Shown here piece after piece: positions 35,608 through 45,389 of a stretch of DNA of 64,000 bases. The stretch covers positions 744,001 through 808,000 of the forward strand of contig CP047423.1 of NCBI GenBank assembly GCA_014058405.1. The letters are read 5' to 3'. The notes under the pieces were generated by a model. The model did not search any database and was not told the DNA's origin. It saw only the letters and a list, made by a program, of their open reading frames with translations. Within the stretch, counting starts at the first letter, position 1. Each line of letters opens with the position of its first letter. The stretch is from Candidatus Nitrospira kreftii. Its GTDB lineage: Bacteria > Nitrospirota > Nitrospiria > Nitrospirales > Nitrospiraceae. The position numbers and the translations under genes were made by a program.

Positions 35608-36801
35608 ATGGCCTACGACTCCCTCAAGCAGGTGCTCACGACTCACCTTGCCGAGATCCGCGCCCAAGGGCTCTACAAATCTGAGCGCCGCATTCTAGGC
35701 CCACAAGGTGGAGACATCCGTGTGGCGCAAGGTCAGGTCCTCAATCTCTGCGCCAACAATTATCTGGGCCTCTCGAATCATCCATCCATTGTGCAGGCTG
35801 CAAAAAATGGGTTGGACACACACGGCTATGGCATGGCCTCAGTGCGGTTTATTTGCGGCACGCAGGATCTGCACAAGCAGCTCGAACAGGCCGTCAGTGA
35901 GTTTCTCGGTACCGATGACACCATCCTCTACAGTTCCTGCTTCGACGCGAATGGCGGATTGTTCGAAGTGTTGTTGGATGAGCGTGATGCCGTCATCAGC
36001 GATGCGTTGAACCATGCCAGCCTGATCGACGGCATCAGGCTGTGCAAGGCCAAGCGATTTCGGTATGCCCATTCCAACATGGAGGAGCTGGAAGCTCGAC
36101 TCAAGGAAGCGAGTGGGTGCCGCCTGCGCCTGATTGTCACGGACGGGGTGTTTTCGATGGATGGTGATCTGGCCAAACTCGACCGGATTGTGAAGCTGGC
36201 GGAACGGTACGATGCGGCGGTGGTGGTTGATGACAGCCATGCCACTGGAGTTCTTGGTCCAGCGGGGAGGGGGACACCAGCGTATTACGGGGTGACGGAG
36301 AACGTCGACATTGTCACAAGCACATTGGGGAAAACGCTGGGCGGTGCAACCGGTGGATTTACATCGGGCAAGGCCGAGGTGATCGAACTGTTGCGTCAGC
36401 GATCGAGGCCCTATCTGTTTTCTAACTCCCTTCCGCCTCCTATTGCAGCCGGGGCGTTAAGTGCGCTTGCTCTTGTGGCACAAGGCGATCATCTCAGGGA
36501 ACAGCTTCGAGCCAACGCTGCGTACTTCAGAATGGAGCTGACTGCGCTTGGTTTTCGGCTCGTTCCTGGCGAACATCCGATCATTCCCGTGATGTTAGGC
36601 GATGCTGCTGTTGCGACATCGATGGCCGAGGCTTTGCTCAAAGAGAGGGTCTACGTGGTCGGGTTCAGCTATCCGGTGGTTCCGCAAGGGCAGGCGAGAA
36701 TCAGGACTCAAATGTCGGCAGCCCATACGACCTCGCAGCTGAAACAAGCCGTGGACGCGTTTGCGAAGGTGGGACGTGCGCTTGGCATAATCCACGACTA
36801 G
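35608..36801 (+). CDS. kbl: Glycine C-acetyltransferase (2-amino-3-ketobutyrate CoA ligase)
   Basis: 397 residues, the usual length. PLP enzyme of the alpha-oxoamine synthase family: [32 protein letters not shown], and the PLP lysine in [10 protein letters not shown]. It splits 2-amino-3-ketobutyrate with CoA into glycine and acetyl-CoA. It forms the threonine-to-glycine route with the preceding tdh gene. Confidence 0.96.
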   Translation: MAYDSLKQVLTTHLAEIRAQGLYKSERRILGPQGGDIRVAQGQVLNLCANNYLGLSNHPSIVQAAKNGLDTHGYGMASVRFICGTQDLHKQLEQAVSEFLGTDDTILYSSCFDANGGLFEVLLDERDAVISDALNHASLIDGIRLCKAKRFRYAHSNMEELEARLKEASGCRLRLIVTDGVFSMDGDLAKLDRIVKLAERYDAAVVVDDSHATGVLGPAGRGTPAYYGVTENVDIVTSTLGKTLGGATGGFTSGKAEVIELLRQRSRPYLFSNSLPPPIAAGALSALALVAQGDHLREQLRANAAYFRMELTALGFRLVPGEHPIIPVMLGDAAVATSMAEALLKERVYVVGFSYPVVPQGQARIRTQMSAAHTTSQLKQAVDAFAKVGRALGIIHD

Positions 36802-36823
36802 CCCTCAAGGCTCCCCTTCAGAA

Positions 36824-36852
36824 TTGACATTTCGCAATCAGGTCAGTATCCT
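36824..36852 (+). promoter_or_regulatory. Sigma-70-type promoter of rplI-glyA-nrdR
   Basis: TTGACA (perfect -35), a 17-base spacer and TATCCT (36847-36852), 32 bases upstream of the rplI start, which is preceded by AAGGAG. Confidence 0.7.
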
Positions 36853-36883
36853 CGAGCACTTTATCATGTGAAGGAGTAGGGGT

Positions 36884-37351
36884 ATGAAAGTCATTCTACA
36901 AGAGACTCTGGAAGGGGTAGGGCATCTCGGTGATCTCATTAACGTCGCCGATGGGTTTGCACGGAACTATTTGTTACCGCGGCGCAAGGCCGTCGAGGCG
37001 GACGGTCGGAGCATCAAGGCGTTCGAGCATGTCAAGCGAGTGGCGGCCGAGAAAGCCAAGAAGGAAAAACTGGAAATTGAGACACATGCGAAGAAGGTGT
37101 CGGCGGTCTCGCTGACGATCGAGATGCAAGTGGGCAAAGACGACAAACTGTTCGGCTCCGTTACCACCAAAGACATTGCCGAAGGACTCGCGGCACAGGG
37201 CGTGACCGTGGATCGGCGAAAAATCCAGTTGGCACAACCGATCAAGGAACTTGGCACGGTGGCTGTGCCCATCAAGATGCCCAGGGATGTGGTGGCCACG
37301 GTGAACGTCCATGTGGTGAAGAAGCAAGAAGTGGAAGAGCCATCAGCGTAG
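36884..37351 (+). CDS. rplI: 50S ribosomal protein L9
   Basis: 155 residues. The N-terminal L9 domain is clear: [19 protein letters not shown], key parts M-K-V-I-L and G-x-L-G-D-L, then [14 protein letters not shown] central charged helix and the C-terminal domain with [11 protein letters not shown] follow. L9 binds 23S rRNA and helps keep the reading frame. First gene of an rplI-glyA-nrdR run. Confidence 0.97.
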   Translation: MKVILQETLEGVGHLGDLINVADGFARNYLLPRRKAVEADGRSIKAFEHVKRVAAEKAKKEKLEIETHAKKVSAVSLTIEMQVGKDDKLFGSVTTKDIAEGLAAQGVTVDRRKIQLAQPIKELGTVAVPIKMPRDVVATVNVHVVKKQEVEEPSA

Positions 37352-37362
37352 GATATTCGACG

Positions 37363-38637
37363 ATGGACACGATAAACAGCTATGCAATTGGTTCGTGGGA
37401 CGCTCTGAAGGCAGCAGATCCGGAGGTCTGTGCCGCGATTGACGCGGAGGAAATCCGGCAACGTGAGAAATTACTGTTGATTGCGTCGGAAAATTTTGCC
37501 AGCCCCGCGGTCTTAGCGGCGCAAGGCTCTTTGCTCACCAATAAGTACGCGGAAGGGTATCCCGGCAAGCGCTACTATGGTGGGTGTCAGCATGCTGATG
37601 CGGTCGAGGACTTGGCGATTCAGCGGTGTAAGGAGATCTTCGGGGCCGAGCATGTCAATGTGCAACCCCATTCAGGCTCGCAGGCCAATATGGCCGCGTA
37701 TTTGTCGGTGTTGAAGCCGGGAGACACCATTTTAGGAATGGACCTCGCTCAGGGCGGACATCTGACACACGGGAGCAAGGTCAACTTCTCCGGTATCCTC
37801 TTCCGAGTCTTCTCCTATGGAGTCGATCGCCAGACGGAAACCATCGACTATGATGCTGTTCAAAAGGTGGCCGAAGAATGCCGTCCTCGCATGATCGTCG
37901 TCGGTGCCAGCGCCTATGCTCGCGTGCTGGATTTCCCACGATTTCAACAGATCGCCAAGTCGGTCGGAGCCTATCTGTTAATAGATATCGCTCACATTGC
38001 GGGGCTTATTGCAGCCGGGCTTCATCCGAATCCTGTCCCTTACGCCGACTTCGTGACGACCACGACCCATAAGACCCTGCGCGGTCCGCGTGGTGGTGTC
38101 ACGATGTGTAAAGCCGAGCATGCGAAGGGAGTCGACAAGCTCGTGTTTCCGGGTCTACAGGGCGGACCGTTGATGCATGTGATCGCCGCCAAGGCGGTGG
38201 CCTTCAAGGAGGCCTTGTCTCCGTCGTTTAAGCGCTATCAACAGCAAGTCCTGGCTAATGCGAGGGCATTAGCCAAAGAATTCGTGGATCGCGGCTACAA
38301 GATCGTCTCCGGCGGTACCGATACGCATTTGATGCTCCTGAATCTCACAAACAAAGGGATTACGGGGAAAGAAGCTGATGCGGCGCTTGATGCGGCCGGA
38401 ATTATCGTCAATAAGAACGCCGTGCCCTATGACGAAAAGCCACCAGCCGTCGCGAGCGGCATTCGGCTGGGGTCGCCGATCGTGTCCACTCGCGGGATGC
38501 GTGAACCTGAGATGAAACAGATCGTTAGCCTAGTTGACCGTGTTCTCCAGCATCGGCAGGAAGCAGATGTGCTCGAAGAAGTTCGTATGCAAGCGAAGGC
38601 GTTGTGTGCGCAGTTCCCGATCTTTCATCCCTACTAG
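37363..38637 (+). CDS. glyA: Serine hydroxymethyltransferase
   Basis: 424 residues. Family marks: [33 protein letters not shown], and the PLP lysine in [13 protein letters not shown]. It converts serine and tetrahydrofolate into glycine and methylene-THF, and back. It begins 11 bases after rplI and near the threonine-cleavage genes that produce glycine. Confidence 0.98.
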   Translation: MDTINSYAIGSWDALKAADPEVCAAIDAEEIRQREKLLLIASENFASPAVLAAQGSLLTNKYAEGYPGKRYYGGCQHADAVEDLAIQRCKEIFGAEHVNVQPHSGSQANMAAYLSVLKPGDTILGMDLAQGGHLTHGSKVNFSGILFRVFSYGVDRQTETIDYDAVQKVAEECRPRMIVVGASAYARVLDFPRFQQIAKSVGAYLLIDIAHIAGLIAAGLHPNPVPYADFVTTTTHKTLRGPRGGVTMCKAEHAKGVDKLVFPGLQGGPLMHVIAAKAVAFKEALSPSFKRYQQQVLANARALAKEFVDRGYKIVSGGTDTHLMLLNLTNKGITGKEADAALDAAGIIVNKNAVPYDEKPPAVASGIRLGSPIVSTRGMREPEMKQIVSLVDRVLQHRQEADVLEEVRMQAKALCAQFPIFHPY

Positions 38638-38672
38638 CAGTCAGCCGATAGTGAGAGAGCAGGTCGCCTCCA

Positions 38673-39137
38673 GTGAAATGCCCCTTCTGTGATGAACTCG
38701 AAGACAAGGTGGTCGATTCTCGCATGGCCAAGGAAGGCGAGGTCATCCGTCGACGCCGTGAATGCCTGAGTTGTAAGCGTCGCTATACCACGTATGAGCG
38801 AGTTGAAGAAATTTTGCCGGTCGTGGTGAAGAAGGACGGTCGCCGGGAGTCTTTCGACCGCACCAAAATTCTTCTCGGGATGAAAAAAGCCTGTGAAAAA
38901 CGGCCCATCAGCACCGGAACGATCGAAGCCGTGACGGACCGGATCGAGAAGCGGATTCAAGAAATGGGCGAAACGGAGATCGAAAGCCGGGTGGTGGGAG
39001 AGGAAGTCATGCGAGAGCTGCATCAACTGGACCAAGTTGCATATGTCCGGTTTGCATCCGTCTATCGAGAGTTCAAGGACATCGAGCAATTTATGGATGA
39101 GTTGAAGACGTTGGCTCAACAAGGACGCGAACGTTAA
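38673..39137 (+). CDS. nrdR: Transcriptional repressor NrdR
   Basis: 154 residues. N-terminal zinc ribbon M-K-C-P-F-C and [12 protein letters not shown], followed by an ATP-cone domain ([16 protein letters not shown], key part K-K-D-G-R-R-E-x-F-D). NrdR senses ATP/dATP and represses ribonucleotide reductase genes through paired NrdR boxes. The glyA-nrdR neighbourhood is common in bacteria. Confidence 0.97.
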   Translation: MKCPFCDELEDKVVDSRMAKEGEVIRRRRECLSCKRRYTTYERVEEILPVVVKKDGRRESFDRTKILLGMKKACEKRPISTGTIEAVTDRIEKRIQEMGETEIESRVVGEEVMRELHQLDQVAYVRFASVYREFKDIEQFMDELKTLAQQGRER

Positions 39138-39247
39138 CCTCAGGCCCGCACTGTTCTCAGGTTTTCCCCCGCTTCGTTCGCACTCTTCTCTTTCAACGTC
39201 CTGCTGTTCAGGTCGTTGATGAGCTGAGCGAGGGAAGTTTCAATCCA

Positions 39248-40351
39248 ATGATCAAACCACTTCCTCAGCGTGGGAGACGAAGCACGCCAATTCCGGTGGC
39301 GACGAGCGTCGCCATTATCGGCGCCGGCCGAGGTGGCACGGCGTTGATGGAGATTTTCGCGAACGATCCTCTTGTTCAGATCGTCGGCGTGGCTGAGAGT
39401 AATCCGGATGCGCCCGGTCTGGACCTGGCCAAACAACTGAAGATTCCGATCACCCCCGACTATCGGCAGTTGTTGACGATGGAACGTGTCGACTTGATCA
39501 TTGATGTGTCTGGTGATGCGGAAGTCTGGCAGTTCCTCCAAGATTTCCACCGCATGGGGGTGACCATCATCGGCGGTGCCAGCGCAAAATTCATGTGGGA
39601 GTTGATTGAGGCTCGTATTCGCGCGACGGCGGAGATCGAGAAGACATTGAACAAATATCAATCTCTTTACCGACTCTACGTCAAAGAAACGGGCGCGGCC
39701 GTGACGGACGAACGGACCAGAATCGCCTGCGAGATCCACGACGGATTCGTGCAGATTTTGGCGGGTGTGAACTTCAAGCTGGATCTCTGCCAGCAGCTGA
39801 TCAAGAAAAATCCGCGAGCGAGTTTGGCCACTATCAAGGAGAGTAAGGCCCAACTCAAGCTGGCGATTCAGGAAGCCCGCCAGGTGATCTTTAATCTTCG
39901 TCCGCTGCACTATGAAAAAATGGATCTCATTCCGGGTCTCACGAATTATTTTGCGTCGTACCAGACTCAGACGCACATTGTCACAAAGTTTACCGTGACG
40001 GGGGATGAGCAGACGCTTTTCCCGCGAACCAAGATCTTTCTCTTCCGAATCATCCAGGAAGCTTTGAGCAACGTCGAGAAACATGCGAAAGCCGACAAGG
40101 TATCGATCAAGCTGGAGATGGATACCGACTTGTTACGAGTCATTATTACAGATAACGGTGTGGGCTTTGATATGGAAAAGGTTCTCCGCGACCCCGAAAA
40201 ATGGGACCATTTTGGGATCAAGGGTATCTTGGAGCGAGCGCGATTAGTCGGCGGGGAAGGCCGTGTGGAATCCAAGCCGGGGAAAGGCACCAAACTCATC
40301 GTTGAAGTGCCGTTGGGCAATAAGGAGGAAATAGGCAATGGAGAAAATTAA
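39248..40351 (+). CDS. NarL-partner histidine kinase with N-terminal NAD(P)-binding Rossmann domain
   Basis: 367 residues, no membrane helix. Residues about 18-125 form a dehydrogenase-like Rossmann domain with V-A-I-I-G25-A-G27-R-G-G30, an acidic E50 at the end of the second strand, and V-D-L-I-I-D-V-S-G-D. From about 155 there is a HisKA_3 domain with H164 (RIACEIHDGFVQILAGV, key part E-I-H-D-G), then an ATPase domain with N-V-E-K-H-A and D-N-G-V-G-F-D. The first domain would let the kinase read NAD(H), NADP(H) or a related metabolite in the cytoplasm (inference). Its 3' end overlaps the response-regulator gene by 14 bases. Confidence 0.85.
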   Translation: MIKPLPQRGRRSTPIPVATSVAIIGAGRGGTALMEIFANDPLVQIVGVAESNPDAPGLDLAKQLKIPITPDYRQLLTMERVDLIIDVSGDAEVWQFLQDFHRMGVTIIGGASAKFMWELIEARIRATAEIEKTLNKYQSLYRLYVKETGAAVTDERTRIACEIHDGFVQILAGVNFKLDLCQQLIKKNPRASLATIKESKAQLKLAIQEARQVIFNLRPLHYEKMDLIPGLTNYFASYQTQTHIVTKFTVTGDEQTLFPRTKIFLFRIIQEALSNVEKHAKADKVSIKLEMDTDLLRVIITDNGVGFDMEKVLRDPEKWDHFGIKGILERARLVGGEGRVESKPGKGTKLIVEVPLGNKEEIGNGEN

Positions 40352-41009
40352 AGTCCTCATCGCCGACGACCATCGGGTGGTCCGAGAAGGATTGGCGGCC
40401 ATTCTCAAAACGAAAGAGGACATTCACGTCATCGGCGAAGCCCAGGATGGGATGGAGGCCGTTGAGAAAGCCCGTACGCTGCTTCCCGATGTGATTCTCA
40501 TGGATGTGAGCATGCCAAGAATGGGGGGAGTCGAGGCCACGAGACAAATCAAACGCGAGCTTCCGCACATCGGGATCGTGGCGTTAACCATGTACGAAGA
40601 ACAACAATACATCTTCGACCTCGTGCGAGCGGGAGCGACGGGGTACTTGCTGAAAGACTCAGAATCGTCTCAAATCGTTGCGGCCATTCGTGCGATCTAT
40701 CGCGGTGAATCGCTGATCCATCCTTCTGTCGCCAGTAAAATTTTGGCTGAATTTTCGCTGATGGCTCAAAAAAAAGGGAAGAAGTCGGCGTGGGCCGAAC
40801 ATGATTTGACTGAGCGTGAAATCACCGTCTTACGATTAGTGGCGGATGGGAAAACCAACAAAGAGATCGCCAATAGCCTTGATTTAAGCGAAAAGACCGT
40901 CAAGAACCATGTCCGGAACATCTTCCACAAGCTGCAAGTCTACGATCGCACACAAGCCGCCATCACCGCCATCCGCAAAGGGCTGATCGAGCTGGATCCG
41001 AAGCGGTAA
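40338..41009 (+). CDS. NarL/FixJ-family response regulator
   Basis: 223 residues. Receiver domain with the D-D pair in V-L-I-A-D-D-H, phosphorylated D56 (LMDVSMP) and K in L-L-K-D. LuxR-type helix-turn-helix at about 155-215 (LTEREITVLRLVADGKTNKEIA, key parts L-T-E-R-E and T-N-K-E-I-A, then K-T-V-K-N-H). It should be the DNA-binding partner of the overlapping cytoplasmic kinase. Target genes are unknown. Confidence 0.93.
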   Translation: MEKIKVLIADDHRVVREGLAAILKTKEDIHVIGEAQDGMEAVEKARTLLPDVILMDVSMPRMGGVEATRQIKRELPHIGIVALTMYEEQQYIFDLVRAGATGYLLKDSESSQIVAAIRAIYRGESLIHPSVASKILAEFSLMAQKKGKKSAWAEHDLTEREITVLRLVADGKTNKEIANSLDLSEKTVKNHVRNIFHKLQVYDRTQAAITAIRKGLIELDPKR

Positions 41010-41076
41010 AATCTTGTGCCGCTACGAGCCTGTGTTCCGGACCATAGCTACCAGCCGTAGAAGATCACGCGTTCTG

Positions 41077-42072
41077 TTAGCGACTCGGCCGGAATACGTC
41101 TATGGTATATGTTTTTGGACTTCCATTCGGTGCCGTGACAGTGATCGAGACAGCTGTGGTTGTCCCTAACCCCAGCGAAGTGGACGCTTGGCCTGTTGGC
41201 ACTCCTGCCGCAGCGATGACTGAGCCGAAAGCGGACATCACGGCTTGTGGATCAGACTTGGTTGCCGAAACGATTATACGGTCAACGCCGCTCGCAACGT
41301 TCACCGTGTAGTTCCGAATACCTGCCGCAAATGCTGGATCTAAAGTACCGGCGTTCACAGTCAAACCAGACAGATTATTGTTGTCCATGGGTGCCGCTCG
41401 TTTGATGGTGATGCGGTAGGTCTTTGCGGAGCCATTCTGTGCGGTGACGGTAATCAGCACGTCTTTGGTCGTTCCTGGCCCACCGAGCGGGATCACGGCT
41501 TGACCATCATTGGGTACATCACCAGAAAGCACGGCATTCGGATCGGACTTGGTTGCAGCCATAATTACCGAGGTGACATCGGTCGCCACGTCCAAGGTGT
41601 AGTTTTGCTCGCTCGATGCGAACGCGGGGGACAATCCGGCTGGGATGACCAGCAATTTCGACAAGTCGTTGTTGCCCGCTAAGGAGACCTTGTTGAGAAC
41701 AACCGTATAGGTTCTCGACTTGGTCGTGGATTCGGACACCACAATGCTGACGATCGTGGGGGGGCCTCCTACCGGTCCTACGGTAATAGACCGACTCGTC
41801 GTCGTTTGGCCATCGATCGTCACCGTGTCGCCGGCCACTCGCGGTTGCGCGGAGATAGCCACACTCGTGACGCTGGTGGAGAGATCAACGCTGTATCGGA
41901 TTGTTGTGCTCGCAAAGGCTGGCTGGAGTGTCCCGGGGTTTATAGTCAGGCTAGCAAGTTCTACTTCTGGGTTAATCGATGCTGAGTCCCCACAGCCGGA
42001 AACGATTATGCCAAATGCTACAAGTAGCAGGGCAGTGAAGGATCTGTGTGCGATGGTCGGTGCGTGTTTCAT
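41077..42072 (-). CDS. Lipoprotein with three cadherin-like beta-sandwich repeats (paralogue A)
   Basis: 331 residues from the ATG at 42072, which gives a lipoprotein signal with lipobox V-S-G-C. A longer frame to 42126 adds an unlikely leader. Three repeats of about 95 residues follow, each with N-N-x-L-x-x-L-x-V-x-x-G-x-L-x-P-x-F at the start, Y-x-V-x-V at strand three, a V-x-V-x-A-T-K-S-D-P block and K-T-Y-x-I at the end. This is the cadherin-like beta-sandwich domain (PF12733 type) of bacterial surface proteins. It ends V-F-R-P-S-R. Probably outer-membrane anchored; the ligand is unknown. Confidence 0.85.
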   Translation of the reverse strand: MKHAPTIAHRSFTALLLVAFGIIVSGCGDSASINPEVELASLTINPGTLQPAFASTTIRYSVDLSTSVTSVAISAQPRVAGDTVTIDGQTTTSRSITVGPVGGPPTIVSIVVSESTTKSRTYTVVLNKVSLAGNNDLSKLLVIPAGLSPAFASSEQNYTLDVATDVTSVIMAATKSDPNAVLSGDVPNDGQAVIPLGGPGTTKDVLITVTAQNGSAKTYRITIKRAAPMDNNNLSGLTVNAGTLDPAFAAGIRNYTVNVASGVDRIIVSATKSDPQAVMSAFGSVIAAAGVPTGQASTSLGLGTTTAVSITVTAPNGSPKTYTIDVFRPSR

Positions 42073-42430
42073 GCAGGGGGTTCTCTTTCTGGCAATTGAT
42101 AAACCATTTTGCTCTGGTAAACCCAAACAAGAGGTGTCGAGGTGATAAAAGTGTTCGACACCGACCGGTCACGATTTACGCTAAGTCGAGCAGCGCTTTG
42201 TTCTATAACTGATCTGACCAGTTGGGTCAACAGACTGAATTGAGAGAAATGGGAGATCAGGGGTCAGTCGAACGAGAGGAGATAACACGATCTTAACGGT
42301 GAACCATCTTACTTATTACAGGGACTGATTGTGGCGCTGTGGGAAACTACCAGGGATGCCGAACTTCAGAAGCCGGAAGGTATCGGAACGTGAGGGGAGA
42401 TCAGCGGCAGTTCTGCCTATGGACCTCTGC
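42073..42430. other. Intergenic region between repeat lipoprotein genes A and B
   Basis: A 358-base gap containing the promoter of gene A at 42202-42230. I see nothing else that can be supported. Confidence 0.5.
42202..42230 (-). promoter_or_regulatory. Sigma-70-type promoter of repeat lipoprotein gene A
   Basis: On the minus strand TTGACC, a 17-base spacer and TATAGA (42202-42207), 130 bases upstream of the start codon. The box and spacer sequence is nearly repeated before paralogue C (45525-45553). Confidence 0.65.
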
Positions 42431-43438
42431 CTATCGACGAGATCGGATGAATGTTATGGTGTAGGATCTTCGGCTTACGCCATCCTGTGCGGTAACGGCC
42501 ATCTCGACTTCGGTGCGTCGCCCCTGTATTTGGACCTGTATTTGTCCTGTCGGCGTTCCTGCTGCAGCAATCACTGAACCGAATGCCGACAGCACTGCGT
42601 TCGGATCAGATTTTGTTGCAGAGACGATCACACTGTCCACATCATTGGTAATGTTCGTTCTATAGTCCAGGGTTCCTGAAGCAAAATCAGGCTCCAAGAA
42701 TCCTGGGCTCACCGTCAAGTTAGATAAGCGATTGTCGCTCGAGGGACTCGCTCGAGCAATGGTAATGGAGTATGTTTTTGAGGTCCCATTCGGTGCGGTA
42801 ACGACAATCGAGACCACCTTCGTTGTTCCCGGCCCATCAAGCTTGAGGGTCACTTGTCCTTCATTGGGGACATCGCCCGATATTACAGCATTGGGATCAG
42901 ATTTGGTTGCCGAGACGGTCACTGTATCGACTGAGGTACTCACGTCCAGAGTGTAGTCGAAGATTCCTGCAGAAAAGGCAGGAGACAAGATGCCTGGCGA
43001 GAGGGTCAAACTCTTGAGCGTGTTGTCCCCGCCAAGGGTTATTGCCCTGAGGGTAACGGTGTAGATCTTCGATCTTCCATCCGAGGAAGTGACGGTCAGT
43101 GAAACATCTTTGCTGGACCCCGCTCCTGGTGAGGAAATCGTGGTCTGACCGGTGGCTTGCCCTGCAGGGGCTATCACTGCACCAGACAACACATCATTCG
43201 GGTCGGATTTTGTTGCCGAGACAGTTACCTCGGAAATGTTGCTGGGAAGGTCCACGCCGTAGGTGGTTGTTTCGCTGGCGAACCGTGGTTGGAGGGATAG
43301 ACCGGAGACCGTAAGGTTCGTGAGTTGAGGCCCAGGATCAATCGACCCATTGTCGCTGCAGCCACCAACTGCTAGGCTGTTTGCGACGATAAGAGTGATG
43401 GCGAGATAGCGTGCAACGATGGTGATGAAGGCTCTCAT
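42431..43438 (-). CDS. Lipoprotein with three cadherin-like beta-sandwich repeats (paralogue B)
   Basis: 335 residues from the ATG at 43438. The frame runs upstream to 43585, but the signal peptide and lipobox V-G-G-C only make sense from 43438. Three repeats of about 100 residues follow, with L-T-N-L-T-V-S-G-L-S-L-Q-P-R-F, N-T-L-K-S-L-T-L-S-P-G-I-L-S-P-A-F and N-R-L-S-N-L-T-V-S-P-G-F-L-E-P-D-F as openings. The end F-I-R-S-R-R resembles those of paralogues A and C (R-P-S-R), so the set shares one design. Role unknown, probably cell-surface. Confidence 0.85.
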   Translation of the reverse strand: MRAFITIVARYLAITLIVANSLAVGGCSDNGSIDPGPQLTNLTVSGLSLQPRFASETTTYGVDLPSNISEVTVSATKSDPNDVLSGAVIAPAGQATGQTTISSPGAGSSKDVSLTVTSSDGRSKIYTVTLRAITLGGDNTLKSLTLSPGILSPAFSAGIFDYTLDVSTSVDTVTVSATKSDPNAVISGDVPNEGQVTLKLDGPGTTKVVSIVVTAPNGTSKTYSITIARASPSSDNRLSNLTVSPGFLEPDFASGTLDYRTNITNDVDSVIVSATKSDPNAVLSAFGSVIAAAGTPTGQIQVQIQGRRTEVEMAVTAQDGVSRRSYTITFIRSRR

Positions 43439-43802
43439 GATGGATCCAATTTCGTTCTCTTCTCTTCCTGGATAATCTGTTGGAGTCAGCCACCCGTGTG
43501 AACCATAAGGGTAGATGCAGATGTTACGAAAGGGCTCCTGAATGGGTCTATCCCTACTTGCGTATAGGTGAGCAAGTGCCCGCATGGCTCATCCTAATCC
43601 GATGGGTGAACAGATCGGATGTGGATCCGTCAGCATCGCGAGTGGTGCGAGGCGAAATGGACATCAGTAACGATGAGCATTCCCACGCGGGCTCTCCCTG
43701 GGTACTGTAGGATGAGTGAGTTGTGATGAGCTTTTGAAGGGAGAACTGAGGCGAAGACACAAGCCTCAACAACTCGTTGGGCTTTGAATTATCGAGGACG
43801 AT
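43439..43802. other. Intergenic region between repeat lipoprotein genes B and C
   Basis: A 364-base gap. At about 43600-43625 there is a sequence (minus strand TCTGTTCACCC) resembling the -35 part of the promoters of genes A and C, but the matching -10 is poor, so I do not call a promoter. Nothing else is seen. Confidence 0.4.
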
Positions 43803-45389
43803 TTAACGGGACGGTCGATTCACATTAATCGTGTATGTCCTCGTGCTCACCTGATCTTCTGCGATCACAGAGATCGTGATAGACGTGCTTGTTCCCAGAC
43901 CAAGCGGCACCGTTACACTACCGGTTGGGTTCCCCGGATTGGCGATCGTTCTTCCCAATGCGGACATCCTGGCGTCGGGGTCAGATTTAGTCGCAAAGAC
44001 GATGATGCTGTCCACGCCACTTGCAACATCGACCGTGTAGTTCTGCTCACCAGAGCTAAATCCTGGATTCAAGGTGCCGGAATTGACCCGCAAGTTAGAT
44101 AGGTTGGCGTCCGTTGAGGGTGCCAATCGTTTCACAGTGATGTTGTACGTCTTGGAGGTTCCATTCGGAGCAGCGACGGTGATTGATACGGTCTTAGTGG
44201 TCCCAGGTCCGTCGAGCTGAATATTCGCTTGCCCTCCGTTGGGTACATCCCCAGAGATCACGGCATTTGGGTCGGACTTGGTGGCGGTCACATCGACATT
44301 GGTGACACCGGTTGCCACCTCGACGCTGTACTGCGTGGTGCCGGCAGAAAAGACAGGAGTCAAGGTGCCTGATGACACGCTGAGGCCGTCCAAGTTGTTA
44401 TCTGCCGAAAGCGCCTCGCGGTTTACGGTGATGAAGTATGTTTTGGGGATTCCATTCGGAGCGGTCACAACCACTTCGACCTCGCTAGTCGATGGCCCTG
44501 GTGGCAGAGAGATGGACCGCGACCCCGTATTTTGTCCTTCGATCGTTAGGCTTGCATTCGTATCCTCCGGTGCTGCGGTGACGGTAATGCTCTCAACCCT
44601 TCCACCGACACTGACAGAGTAGCTGGTTCTACTTGGGCTAAACGAGGGGGACAGGGGTCCTGGCGACACACTCAACCTCTGGAGATTATTGTTCCCGCCG
44701 AGGGCTGCGCGAGAGACGACCAGGGTGTACTGTTTCGGCGTACCGTTTTGGGCTGTCACAACGATGCTGACGACGGTGCTCTGCCCAGGGTCGTTCAGTG
44801 GAATGGTTTGGGCTTGCCCTGAGGTCGCGGTTTGCCCGTTCACCGTCATCGTTGCAGCAGGGTCGTCCAAGGTGGGTGTTACCCTCATACTGTTGACGTT
44901 GCTCGCGACAGAGACTTCATAGCTCAGGGTATTGGCATTAAATGGGGAGTCTAAAGGGCCCGGCGAAATCGACAAATTCCGTAACGAATTATTTCCCGTT
45001 AAACTCGCCTTCGTAAGGAGGACCGTATAAGTCCTCGAATTGGTGCCTGATTCTGACACGACGATATTCACGGGAGTCGTTGTTCCAGCCGCGTCTAGGG
45101 CGATGGGGCGGCTTGTCGTTGCCTCGCCATTAATCGTCACGCTGTCGCCGGCGACTGCCGGTTGTGCGGTGACGGTGACACTTGTGATGTTGTTGGCAAG
45201 ATCCGCTTTGTACTGGGTCCTTGCTCCATTAAAGGACGGTTGAAGTGTTCCGGGGGTGACCGCCAGACTGCGGAGCTCTACCACTGGGTTCACTGACGCT
45301 GAGTCACCGCAACCGTAGATGCTCAATGCAGTGGCAATGAGAAGACCGGTGGCTAGAGATGGTCCCACGACGATGGAGAAGCGTTTCAT
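43803..45389 (-). CDS. Lipoprotein with five cadherin-like beta-sandwich repeats (paralogue C)
   Basis: 528 residues from the ATG at 45389 (a GTG ten codons upstream is possible). Lipobox is I-Y-G-C-G-D. Five repeats follow, starting at L-R-S-L-A-V-T-P-G-T-L-Q-P-S-F, N-S-L-R-N-L-S-I-S-P-G-P-L, N-N-L-Q-R-L-S-V-S-P-G-P-L, N-N-L-D-G-L-S-V-S-S-G-T-L and A-N-L-S-N-L-R-V-N-S-G-T-L. The end is N-V-N-R-P-S-R. Its promoter (45525-45553) resembles that of paralogue A. Confidence 0.85.
   Translation of the reverse strand: MKRFSIVVGPSLATGLLIATALSIYGCGDSASVNPVVELRSLAVTPGTLQPSFNGARTQYKADLANNITSVTVTAQPAVAGDSVTINGEATTSRPIALDAAGTTTPVNIVVSESGTNSRTYTVLLTKASLTGNNSLRNLSISPGPLDSPFNANTLSYEVSVASNVNSMRVTPTLDDPAATMTVNGQTATSGQAQTIPLNDPGQSTVVSIVVTAQNGTPKQYTLVVSRAALGGNNNLQRLSVSPGPLSPSFSPSRTSYSVSVGGRVESITVTAAPEDTNASLTIEGQNTGSRSISLPPGPSTSEVEVVVTAPNGIPKTYFITVNREALSADNNLDGLSVSSGTLTPVFSAGTTQYSVEVATGVTNVDVTATKSDPNAVISGDVPNGGQANIQLDGPGTTKTVSITVAAPNGTSKTYNITVKRLAPSTDANLSNLRVNSGTLNPGFSSGEQNYTVDVASGVDSIIVFATKSDPDARMSALGRTIANPGNPTGSVTVPLGLGTSTSITISVIAEDQVSTRTYTINVNRPSR

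Noticed and set aside
39140-40084. A 314-codon open frame on the minus strand
   Set aside because: It is entirely antisense to the kinase gene, whose domains are clear, and shows no family motif.
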